64,000 bases of DNA from DASQMT01 sp963839615 (GTDB lineage Bacteria; Actinomycetota; Thermoleophilia; Solirubrobacterales; Solirubrobacteraceae): positions 62,001-126,000 of the forward strand of contig CAWIVY010000004.1 in NCBI GenBank assembly GCA_963839615.1, read 5' to 3'. Shown in pieces: positions 1 through 7,701 of the stretch. Below the pieces are notes generated by a model, which was not told where the DNA came from, did no database searches, and worked only from the letters and a program-made list of their open reading frames with translations. Each line of letters begins with the position of its first letter. The stretch's first letter is position 1. Position numbers and translations under genes: made by a program.

Positions 1-79
1 GACGTTCCGCGCCCCTTCCGAGCGGCTGGAGGCGCGCGGGCTCCTGCGTTACGCCGTCGAGCAGTACGGCCAGAGCTGA
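1..79 (+). CDS. 3' end of a truncated gene
   Basis: Only the last 25 codons are inside the window. They read in frame from position 2 to a TGA at 77-79 and end RLEARGLLRYAVEQYGQS. A strong hairpin terminator follows ten bases later, which supports a real gene end. Too little is present to name a family. Confidence 0.55.
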   Translation, partial: TFRAPSERLEARGLLRYAVEQYGQS

Positions 80-88
80 GCGACGGCT

Positions 89-121
89 GGGGCTCCGCCC
101 GCCACCCGCGGGCGGAGCCCC
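89..121 (+). terminator. Rho-independent-type hairpin terminator
   Basis: Perfect 14-bp stem (89-102 pairs with 108-121) with a 5-nt loop, about 10 nt after the stop of the truncated gene. A short T run (TTTTT) lies some 25 nt further on. The stem is almost pure G/C, as is usual for terminators in such genomes. Confidence 0.75.
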
Positions 122-437
122 GCGCGGCTGCGTGCGGCGAGTCGGGTTTTTGGCGGATTGGATCTCTGGGTAGCGCCGTCGCGCAGCTGTAGCTCAAGCC
201 AGCGAGGGAGGGGGAACCCAGACATGGCTACGAAGGGCAAGAGTGACGCGCGCGAGCAGGAGGTCGCGAGGTATCGGCGTGGGCTCGCGGTCAGCGCCGC
301 CCACGGCGCCGGCCCGCGCCCGGTCGGCTCACTCGGAGGCCGGGACACGCACGAGTGTCACGTCGGGGACTGCCGGGAGGCTGAACTCGCACCGGTTCGG
401 TGATGACAAGTGCTTGGCTCGACCACAGGAGGACCTG
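122..437. other. intergenic stretch with no supported gene
   Basis: About 315 bp without a convincing gene. Open frames run through it, including one that extends the next gene upstream, but their composition is Arg/Ala-rich in a way typical of non-coding frames and they have no ribosome site. A promoter for the 438 gene probably lies here, but I cannot point to it. Confidence 0.4.
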
Positions 438-662
438 GTGGCTAATCCGCTACAAGAACGATTCGCCCAGATGCTGTTGGACAGGATCAGCAACGACAAG
501 CATCCCAGCGCCACTCACATGGCCATGTTCGAATCGCTCGCCCCGCCTGAGCTGCTGGTGCGGTACATCCTGCACCTGACCGAGACGATCGAGAACGACA
601 CGAACCCGAGCATCCCCATGATGCGACGCGTTCAACGGCTGATCGAGACGTTCGGCGACTAG
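438..662 (+). CDS. conserved-looking small hypothetical protein (74 aa)
   Basis: Small soluble protein of unknown function. The frame stays open upstream to 243, but I start it at GTG 438 because a perfect AGGAGG (427-432) sits 5 nt before it and the upstream residues look non-coding. The product is mainly helical, with motifs FAQMLLDRISNDKHPS and LLVRYILHLTETIE. It has no cysteines, signal peptide or membrane segment. It lies 26 nt upstream of a membrane protein gene on the same strand, so the two may be co-transcribed. Confidence 0.65.
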   Translation: MANPLQERFAQMLLDRISNDKHPSATHMAMFESLAPPELLVRYILHLTETIENDTNPSIPMMRRVQRLIETFGD

Positions 663-688
663 GCAGTCAGCCGGGGTAGAAGGCGTTC

Positions 689-1306
689 GTGCGCTTCTAC
701 GCCGACATAGCCCGGCTCAGGTCAGCCGCGATCCTGAGCGATCTCCTCGTGCTGTTGCTACTCGTGCTCCTCGCCTGGCTCGGGTTGAGGGTTCACGACG
801 CAGTCGCGGAGATAGCGAGCGTTCCGCGTGGCGTCAGCGACAGCGGCGGCGCGATCCAGCGCGGCTTCGCGTCAGCCGGCGACGCGGTCGGCGATGTGCC
901 GGTGGTCGGCGAGCCGCTCGCCGGAGCGCTGCAGGATGCCGGGGAGGGGGCCGGCGGCGAGATCGCGCAGGTCGGACGCGAAGGCGAGGATGACGTCTAC
1001 AAGCTGGCCAACCTGCTCGGCGCGCTCGTCTTCCTGCTTCCGGCTGTCGCCGTGCTCCTGAACTACGTGCCGGACCGGATCGCGGAAGTGCGGCGGTTGA
1101 CCGCCGCAGCGCGCGCGATCGGTTCCACGCTGACGCCAGAGCGCGAGCGAACGCTGGCGATGCGCGCGGCATACGGGCTCCCGTACGAGCGGCTCGTCCG
1201 CTACACGCGCGATCCGCTCGCCGACCTCGAGAACGGCCACTACGACGCGCTCGTGGCCGCCGCGCTCGACGACGCGGGACTGCGGCCCTCGCGTTTCCGC
1301 GCGTAG
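689..1306 (+). CDS. two-helix membrane protein of unknown function
   Basis: 205 aa from a GTG start. A hydrophobic helix near residues 14-35 (LSDLLVLLLLVLLAWLGLRV) is followed by an extracytoplasmic stretch rich in Gly/Ala/Asp, then a second helix near 105-127 (LANLLGALVFLLPAVAVLLNY). The last 75 residues form a charged cytoplasmic tail containing ERERTLAMRAAYGLPYERL and a C-terminal DALVAAALDDAG segment. The layout (TM, loop, TM, tail) is clear, but I do not recognise a family with a known role. Its neighbours give no functional hint. Confidence 0.7.
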   Translation: MRFYADIARLRSAAILSDLLVLLLLVLLAWLGLRVHDAVAEIASVPRGVSDSGGAIQRGFASAGDAVGDVPVVGEPLAGALQDAGEGAGGEIAQVGREGEDDVYKLANLLGALVFLLPAVAVLLNYVPDRIAEVRRLTAAARAIGSTLTPERERTLAMRAAYGLPYERLVRYTRDPLADLENGHYDALVAAALDDAGLRPSRFRA

Positions 1307-1395
1307 GCAGGGCCGCAAGAGAAAATCCACCGGCGGCGTCCGTGCGTATACCGTCGGCACACCGCTGGCGCGTCGAGCCGAGGAGATGAGGCGAC

Positions 1396-2766
1396 ATGAT
1401 CGGACGGAACACAGCGCGCGCGCGAGTGGGCGTGACGCTGGTTCTGGCGGCGCTGGCAGTGGCCGAGCCGGCGGGCGCCGCGGCGCCGGCGAATCTCTCC
1501 GATGACGGGACCGGCAAGCGGTGGCGGCAGCTGACCGAGACGACGGGGCTGACGCCCAGCCAGGTCGCTCAGGTATGCGCGCGCGACGGGAAGACGCGCT
1601 GCTCGGGCTCGATAGGCGCGAGGGACTTCACCGGCTGGGTGTGGGCGACCGGCTCCCAGGTGCGTGCGCTCATGGGTCTCTACGAGCCCGCGATCCTGAC
1701 CGCGAATCCCGCGACGGGTCCGGAATACCTCTTCTCGGCGATGGGCTTCCTCGAGGACATGGCGCCCACCATGTCCGTCACCGGGTACAACTTCCACCAC
1801 TCGTTCACGGGCGGCTGGACGTCGGCGATCACGGCGGACGGGCGGCCGAAGTTCGCAAGCGCAGGATTCGGTTGGTATCCGATCGCCGGGTCCTTCGGCG
1901 TCGGGCCGCTCGCCAACGCCGTCCCGAACCCGGACTACGGAGTCTGGTTGTGGCGGCCTGCCGGCGACGACATCACGCCGCCCACGATCACGCCGACCGT
2001 GTCCGGCACGACTGGGAAGAACGGCTGGTACGTCTCCGACGTCACGGTGTCCTGGGATGTCGCAGACGCGGAGTCGGGCGTGTCCAGTGTCGGGTGCGCT
2101 GCGACCACGGTCGCCTCCGACACGGCCGGCGCCACGTTCACATGCGAGGCGAGCTCCGCGGGCGGCGCCGCCGGCAGGTCGGTGGTCGTCAAGCGCGACG
2201 CGACAGCCCCCACGGTGACGTGCCTGACTCCGCCGCAGGTGTTCGAGGTCTACCAACTCGGCGCGTGGGTGCGCGCGACCGTGACCGATGCGACCTCCGG
2301 TCCCGGGACCCCGCTCCCGCAGGGAGCGACGAACACCAGCACGCCCGGGACGTTCTCGTCGACGGTCAGCGGCTTCGATCAGGCCGGAAATCGCTCGACG
2401 AGGACCTGTGCCTACCAGGTGGTCATCCCCACTTGCAACGGGCTGGCGCCGACGATCGTCGGCACCGCGCAGAACAACGTCATCAACGGCACCGGCGGCC
2501 GCGACGTCATCCAAGCGCTCGGCGGCGCCGACACCGTCAACGGCCTCGGCGGCGACGACGTGATCTGCGGCCACGACGGCCCCGACCTCGTCTACGGCGG
2601 CGACGGCAACGACTGGATCGACGGCGGCGCCAGCGCCGACGATCTCAACGGCGGCAACGGCAACGACTTCCTCGATGGGGGCCTGCACAACGACAGCCTC
2701 CGCGGCGACAGCGGCAGCGACACCTGTAGAAGCGGCGAGGTCCGGATGAGCAGCTGCGAGAGCTGA
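1396..2766 (+). CDS. secreted protein with C-terminal RTX-like calcium-binding repeats
   Basis: 456 aa, ATG start with GAGGAG about 10 nt upstream. A Sec signal peptide covers roughly residues 1-33 (hydrophobic VTLVLAALAVAEPAG, then AAA). A unique N-terminal domain extends to about 190. An Ig-like module follows (about 200-345, with PTVSGTTGKNGWYVSDVTVSW and paired cysteines). From about 355, tandem GGxGxD nonapeptides (GGADTVNGLGGDDVI, GGDGNDWIDGG, GGNGNDFLDGG) would form a calcium-binding parallel beta-roll. RTX repeats usually mark exported proteins that fold outside the cell. No type I secretion genes are nearby, and the signal peptide suggests Sec export instead. The biological role is unknown. 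Confidence 0.8.
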   Translation: MIGRNTARARVGVTLVLAALAVAEPAGAAAPANLSDDGTGKRWRQLTETTGLTPSQVAQVCARDGKTRCSGSIGARDFTGWVWATGSQVRALMGLYEPAILTANPATGPEYLFSAMGFLEDMAPTMSVTGYNFHHSFTGGWTSAITADGRPKFASAGFGWYPIAGSFGVGPLANAVPNPDYGVWLWRPAGDDITPPTITPTVSGTTGKNGWYVSDVTVSWDVADAESGVSSVGCAATTVASDTAGATFTCEASSAGGAAGRSVVVKRDATAPTVTCLTPPQVFEVYQLGAWVRATVTDATSGPGTPLPQGATNTSTPGTFSSTVSGFDQAGNRSTRTCAYQVVIPTCNGLAPTIVGTAQNNVINGTGGRDVIQALGGADTVNGLGGDDVICGHDGPDLVYGGDGNDWIDGGASADDLNGGNGNDFLDGGLHNDSLRGDSGSDTCRSGEVRMSSCES

Positions 2767-2823
2767 CGCACCGGCGTCACCCCGCGTAAGCTGGTCTCGT
2801 CCGACTTGACTCCGGGAGGCGAC

Positions 2824-3111
2824 ATGTACGCGCGCGTAGCGACGTTCGAGAGTGATTCCGCCAAGATCGACGATGCGATCGAGCTCGTTCGCGCGGAAGT
2901 CGAGTCCGGGGACACCCCCGCAGGGCTCGAGGGCGCGAAGATGCTGATGCTCGTCGACCGGAAGACGGGCAAGGGCCTTGGTGTCACGCTCTTCGAGAGC
3001 GAGGAAGCGATGCGTCGCGGCGACGAGGCGCTCAACGCCATGAGCCCCGGGGCGAGCGAGCGCCGCACAGCAGTCGAGTTCTACGAAGTGCCTGTTCAGA
3101 CGGTCAGCTGA
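2824..3111 (+). CDS. small ABM-like alpha/beta-barrel protein
   Basis: 95 aa. ATG 2824 is preferred over the in-frame upstream TTG because GGGAGG lies 5 nt before it. The pattern MYARVATFE..., a long helix (KIDDAIELVRAEV), GAKMLMLVDRKTGKGLGVTLFESEEAM and a closing AVEFYEVPV strand matches the dimeric ferredoxin-like (antibiotic biosynthesis monooxygenase) fold. Members include quinone monooxygenases and many uncharacterised stress proteins. No catalytic residue can be assigned, so only the fold is claimed. It converges on the peroxidase gene, with a 24-bp gap. Confidence 0.7.
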   Translation: MYARVATFESDSAKIDDAIELVRAEVESGDTPAGLEGAKMLMLVDRKTGKGLGVTLFESEEAMRRGDEALNAMSPGASERRTAVEFYEVPVQTVS

Positions 3112-3135
3112 GCGCGCTCGACCGCCTCGAGCGGG

Positions 3136-4743
3136 TCAGGTCCGGATCCAGTCCGAGCGCGTCATCGTCACCTTCATGGGGCGCCCGCGATCGGGGACGT
3201 TGCGGTGCACGAGGTCGGACAGCGTCCCGGTCGTGCGGATCAGATCCCAGCCGAGCGGCGAGAACGTCTCACGGTTGAACACCCGCGGGGAGAGCAGCGG
3301 GTTCGTGAACGCTTGCGAGAACGCGTCGATCGCGACCATCCGGCCGATGAGTGGTGGGAGCACGGCATTGCGCCGGACGTCCTCGGCGAACAGGCCGGGA
3401 TAGAACTCGATCGCGTCGACGTCGCCGTAGACGTTCCGCAACCCCTGCTGGACGCGAGGGTCGCTCGAGACGTCCTCGAAACGTTCAGCGCGAGGAAATC
3501 GGGCGAGCCGGCGATACTCGTTGTACGGCCGCAGCCTGACCGCGCGCGCCTGCCGGACGCTCGCCACCTCGGCCTCCCACACCTCCGGCGGGGAGTTGAA
3601 CAGGCCGACGCGCCCGGCGCGCTGGTTCGACGCATCCTCGAAGCAGGCGCCGAGGCCTCGCTCGACCAGGATGTCCGTGTTGAACAGCGTGTCGTTCACG
3701 CTGACGTCGCGGTCGCCGATGCGAAAGCTCGACGGCACCAGGCTGTGCCACCGGTAGAGCAGGTTGAACTCGATCGCCATCCAGTTCTGCCGGTACCAGC
3801 GCGGGTTGCGGAATCCCGTCGGGTCGGCGAGCAGCTTCAGGTGATACGGGGAGATGTGGTTGATGTACTCCTCGACGACGATCTTGATCAGGATCACCGT
3901 GAGGATGTTCCGCGTCGTCTGGAACAGCCGCTCGTCGTCCCAGCCGTACTCGCTCTCGAGCAGCCGCGCGATGCGGTTGTGCTCGCGCAGGAAGAGCACG
4001 TTCATCATCGCGAAGCCGAGCTGCAGGTTGCCCGTGTCGCTGCCCACGGCGAACAGCTGACGCCGCTGATCGTCGCTGATCTGCTCATCCCGCACGACGG
4101 TGACCTTGTCGAACTTCTTGCGCCCGCCCTCGTAGAGATAGGGCGGATAGACCTCCCCGTCGATCACCTGGTACTGCAGGAGGCCGCTCTCCCCCGCGCG
4201 CAACTGGCTGGTGACGGCTTCGTTGAGACCGTAGAGCTGGATCAGGTCGATCTCGTGGTTGGACTCGTTCTTGGCCACGTCGCGAAGTGGTTCACCCGTG
4301 GCGGGGTCGCGGATGATCTCGTCGGTGTCTGGGTCGCGCCGCGGGCGCTCACTGCGCAGGAACCCGTCGACGAACCACGCAGCGAAGTACGGGAAGAGGA
4401 CCGTCGACTTCTCGCACGGCGTCATCTCGCCCTCTCTGCTGAACAGCGCAGCCACGGCCTCCGGCCCGGGCTGACCTGACCGCGGTGCCTCGGCCGGTCC
4501 AAGGTGGCGACTGTCCCAGGCCCGGTCGGTGAGCGAGGCCCAGGACGTGTAGCCGGCCATCGTGCTCAGCGGATTGGGCCGAGTCGGGATCTTCAGGATC
4601 GCGCGATCGATCAGCATCCCGTTGACGCGCCGGTGGACGGCCGGCACGCGCTGGACCGCTTTCCACAGGCCGCTCAGGTTCGTCGTGACGTACGTCTCGA
4701 GCCGGTTGGCAACGCCGTAGCGAATGTCCTGCAGTCCGCGCAC
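3136..4743 (-). CDS. cyclooxygenase-like (prostaglandin synthase family) haem peroxidase
   Basis: 535 aa, animal-haem-peroxidase superfamily, closest by eye to the cyclooxygenase branch. The segment ERLFQTTRNILTVILIKIVV and the following EEYINHISPYHLKL track the helix that carries IKIVIEDYVQHLSGYHFKL in mammalian COX. EFNLLYRWHSLVP contains Tyr330 and His333, equivalent to the catalytic Tyr385 and proximal haem ligand His388. REHNRI (253-258) and a C-terminal NPLLSP are also shared. The EGF-like and membrane-binding N-terminal modules of animal enzymes are absent, as is a signal peptide. In the distal helix (FPYFAAWFVDGF, 117-128) the Gln and His of the COX peroxidase site appear replaced by Ala and Asp126. 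The likely reaction is fatty-acid dioxygenation, but the substrate is unknown. It lies 69 nt downstream of the molybdopterin enzyme on the same strand and is probably the last gene of that operon. Confidence 0.85.
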   Translation of the reverse strand: MRGLQDIRYGVANRLETYVTTNLSGLWKAVQRVPAVHRRVNGMLIDRAILKIPTRPNPLSTMAGYTSWASLTDRAWDSRHLGPAEAPRSGQPGPEAVAALFSREGEMTPCEKSTVLFPYFAAWFVDGFLRSERPRRDPDTDEIIRDPATGEPLRDVAKNESNHEIDLIQLYGLNEAVTSQLRAGESGLLQYQVIDGEVYPPYLYEGGRKKFDKVTVVRDEQISDDQRRQLFAVGSDTGNLQLGFAMMNVLFLREHNRIARLLESEYGWDDERLFQTTRNILTVILIKIVVEEYINHISPYHLKLLADPTGFRNPRWYRQNWMAIEFNLLYRWHSLVPSSFRIGDRDVSVNDTLFNTDILVERGLGACFEDASNQRAGRVGLFNSPPEVWEAEVASVRQARAVRLRPYNEYRRLARFPRAERFEDVSSDPRVQQGLRNVYGDVDAIEFYPGLFAEDVRRNAVLPPLIGRMVAIDAFSQAFTNPLLSPRVFNRETFSPLGWDLIRTTGTLSDLVHRNVPDRGRPMKVTMTRSDWIRT

Positions 4744-4812
4744 CCGCCCTCCTTGATCTGAGCGACGATCCTAAGCAGCAGCCGCTGTCCAGTCCAGCCG
4801 CGCCGGCATCGG

Positions 4813-7701
4813 TCAACGCGGCGGGCCCCAGACCTCACAGGGCGACCAGTCGACGAGCTCGGCGAACGCGTCGGGATCCGGTCGTCCGGCGGCGGCCGCG
4901 AGGCGCGCCGTTCGAGCGCGGCGATCATCCGGCAAGGCGTAGGCGTCGAGATGAGGCTTGACCGGCCGGAAGAGCCAGATCGGGCGGCGCAACTCACCGG
5001 TCGCCTCGCGCGCGAGCGTCAGCCACTTGCGGTAGACCGCGCGGGAGCGGCTGAAGTCGACGTGCACGTCGGCGTAGCGGTCGGACGGGAGCGCCGGCCT
5101 CACGCGCACCTTCTGGTGCCAGCAGTGCATACCGCTCACGGGGTCGGGATGCACGGGGAACGTGATGTTCTGGTGCACCCCCGCGTCGCTCCACCAGACA
5201 CGAGCCGAGCTCGCGTCCTCCGATCGCCACGGCCGGACACCCTCCTGCTGGCGGAACGTCACCGCCTCGCCTCGCTCGGACATGTCGACCAGCGCGGAGG
5301 ACCAGCGGTCAGCGCCCTGGTCTTCCTTGAGCCGCCAGCGCCCCATGTGGTGCGAGGCGGCGACCACCCCTGGGCGGATGCCCTCCGTGACGAGAGCCTT
5401 GATCACGAACCAGCCGATCTCGGTCTCGACACGCACCAGCTCGCCTGTCTCGACTCCGATCCGCTCACCGTCCGCCGGGCAGACCAGCAGCGGGTGGGTA
5501 TGGGAGAGCTCGGTCAGGTACTTGGCGTTGCCCGAACGCGAGTGGATCATCGTCGGCAGCCGATACGTCGGCAGCAGCACGTACTCGCCGGCCGCATGAT
5601 CGATCCGCGACCGGTGCACGTGGCTGCGGAAGTAGCCGGGCGTGGCGTGCTCGGGCCAGCCCCACTCGGCGAGCGTCTCGGAGTACAGCTCGAGCTTGCG
5701 CGACGGGGTGTTGAACCCCCGGCGAGGCACACCGTCGACCATCGTCGCGATCGTGTCGGGCCGCCCCGTCAGGGGCAGGTGCGAGCCATCGAACGCGACG
5801 CGCGTCACGGTCTGCTCGTCGCCGCGCACCTCTACCTCGCCGTCGGGCTCCACCGGCCCCTCGTGCTGCGCGTACTCGCCGTCGGCGATCTCCACGGCGC
5901 CATAGCGGCGCATGTAACCGAGCGGGTCGAGCCCCTCGGCCTCGGCCTTCTCGGGCAGCCCGGGCACGGAGTTCTCGAACATCCAGCGGTAGTACTCCGC
6001 GAGCGTGATCTTCTCGCCGGCACGGTACGGGCTCTCGTAGTAGCGCCGAATGCCCAGCGAGCCGTCGGGATCGGCGCGCCACGAGACCTCGATCCAGAAC
6101 TCCCCCTCCTCCCAGACCTCGCCCGGGTTCGCCTGATAGGTGAACTGGACCGGGTTGCCGAGCCGTTCCATCGCGACGCGCCGCACCGGCTGGCGGAAGC
6201 CGAGCCAGCGCCCGGCGTGCGTCTCGTAGGAGTGGGTGTCGTGGCGCTCGGGGCCGTGGCCCATCGGCAGGACGTAATCTGCCCACCACGCGCTCTCCGA
6301 CCACGTCGGCGTCAGCGCTCCGTGCAGGCCCACGAGCGACTCGTCGCGCAGCGCGCGCAGCCACGCATACCCGTCGGGAAACGTCCACACCGGGTTCAGC
6401 ACGCGGCTGAACAACACCGGCTGCGTGCCGCGGCCGTCGTGAAGGAAGTGCGGGAACAGGAAGCTCATCTCGTTGTGCGCGAGCGGGTACTCGCGCGGCC
6501 AGCTGAGCTCGTTCCACTGCCGATGCGGGGGCGGCGCGCGCCAGGGCGCGGGGATGAACTTGTTCCACGCGTTCGGCGACACGCCGCCCTCGCTGCCGAC
6601 CGATCCGGTCAGCACGTTCAGTAGCCACAGAGCGCGCGTGATCTGCCAGCCGTGCAGGTTGCCGGCCGCGGCGGCGCGCCAGATGTGCGAGCAGAACGCT
6701 GGTGCGGCTGCCGCGATCTCGCGCGCCACCCCCACGATCGTCGCCGCCGGCACCCCGCTCTCGGCCGCCGCGTACTCCGGGGTGAAGCCCGCGTATTCGT
6801 CGCGCAATTCGCGGATGAAGCGGTCCAGGCTCAGATCCGCCCCCGGTGCCCGATGGCGCAGATACGTCCGCCAGTTCACCCAGCGGCTCACGAATTCGCG
6901 GTCGTAGAGCCCCTCGTCGAGGATCACCTTCGCCATCGCGAGCAAGACGGCGCCCTCGGTGCCGGGCCAGGTCGCGAGCCAATGGTCCGCGCGCGAGGCC
7001 GTATTGGACAGGCGTGGGTCAATGACGGCGATCTTGGCTCCCCGGCGCTGGGCCTCGACCAGCCGCTGGGCGTGAGGGTTGAAGTAGTGGCCGGACTCGA
7101 GATGCGCGGAGCACAGCAGCACGAAGCGCGCGTTCGCGTAGTCGGGCGACGGACGGTCCGTTCCGGACCAGAAGCCGTAGCCGGTCCGTCCGCCGGACGA
7201 GCAGACGTTGGTGTGCGAGTTGTGGCCGTCGGCGCCCCAGGTCTCGAGGAATCGATCGGCGAAGCCGTCCTCCCCCGGCCGGCCGACGAAGTAGCAGACG
7301 TCGTTCGGCCGTCCGGCGGCGAATGCCTCGTGCATGCGCTCGGCGAACGCGTCGAGCACGTGATCCCAGCTCACCCGCTCCCACTCGCCCCCGCCGCGCG
7401 GTCCCTTGCGCCGGAGTGGATGCAGGATGCGCCCCGGGTCGTTGACCTGATTGATCGTGGCCGGCCCCTTGGCGCAGTTGCGCCCGCGGCTGCCCGGGTG
7501 AAGCGGGTTGCCCTCGAGCTTGCGGATCTCCAGGGTCTCGCGGTCGACATAGGCAAGCAGCCCGCAGGCCGCCTCGCAGTTGAAGCAGACCGTGGGCACC
7601 AGCGTGTACTCGCGCGCGACCTTGCGGGGCCAGGCCGCGGGGTCGTACTCGCTCCAGCGGTCCCATTGCTCGACGGGGGGATGGGGACGCAGCTCGGCCA
7701 T
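4813..7701 (-). CDS. molybdopterin-dependent oxidoreductase, catalytic subunit (DMSO reductase/CISM superfamily)
   Basis: 962 aa. The N-terminal [4Fe-4S] motif is Cys39, Cys42, Cys46 and Cys76 (CFNCEAAC ... NCAKG). HTNVCSSGG at 164-171 puts Cys167 where the metal-binding Cys/Ser/Sec sits in this superfamily. Bis-MGD-binding signatures follow (VIDPRLSNTASRADHWLATWPGTEGA, residues split across two runs; GSVGSEGG). The C-terminal half carries the usual molydopterin dinucleotide-binding domain (PTYRLPTMIHSR). No Tat motif is visible, so it may act at the cytoplasmic face or travel with its partner. The start ATG shares one base with the stop of the upstream FeS/NrfD gene, so the two are translationally coupled and form a quinone-linked complex like polysulfide or tetrathionate reductases. 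The substrate cannot be told from sequence alone. Confidence 0.85.
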   Translation of the reverse strand: MAELRPHPPVEQWDRWSEYDPAAWPRKVAREYTLVPTVCFNCEAACGLLAYVDRETLEIRKLEGNPLHPGSRGRNCAKGPATINQVNDPGRILHPLRRKGPRGGGEWERVSWDHVLDAFAERMHEAFAAGRPNDVCYFVGRPGEDGFADRFLETWGADGHNSHTNVCSSGGRTGYGFWSGTDRPSPDYANARFVLLCSAHLESGHYFNPHAQRLVEAQRRGAKIAVIDPRLSNTASRADHWLATWPGTEGAVLLAMAKVILDEGLYDREFVSRWVNWRTYLRHRAPGADLSLDRFIRELRDEYAGFTPEYAAAESGVPAATIVGVAREIAAAAPAFCSHIWRAAAAGNLHGWQITRALWLLNVLTGSVGSEGGVSPNAWNKFIPAPWRAPPPHRQWNELSWPREYPLAHNEMSFLFPHFLHDGRGTQPVLFSRVLNPVWTFPDGYAWLRALRDESLVGLHGALTPTWSESAWWADYVLPMGHGPERHDTHSYETHAGRWLGFRQPVRRVAMERLGNPVQFTYQANPGEVWEEGEFWIEVSWRADPDGSLGIRRYYESPYRAGEKITLAEYYRWMFENSVPGLPEKAEAEGLDPLGYMRRYGAVEIADGEYAQHEGPVEPDGEVEVRGDEQTVTRVAFDGSHLPLTGRPDTIATMVDGVPRRGFNTPSRKLELYSETLAEWGWPEHATPGYFRSHVHRSRIDHAAGEYVLLPTYRLPTMIHSRSGNAKYLTELSHTHPLLVCPADGERIGVETGELVRVETEIGWFVIKALVTEGIRPGVVAASHHMGRWRLKEDQGADRWSSALVDMSERGEAVTFRQQEGVRPWRSEDASSARVWWSDAGVHQNITFPVHPDPVSGMHCWHQKVRVRPALPSDRYADVHVDFSRSRAVYRKWLTLAREATGELRRPIWLFRPVKPHLDAYALPDDRRARTARLAAAAGRPDPDAFAELVDWSPCEVWGPPR

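Noticed and set aside
158..403. An 81-aa gene near the left edge
   Set aside because: No ribosome site, low-quality composition, and it overlaps the more plausible upstream region of the 438 gene.
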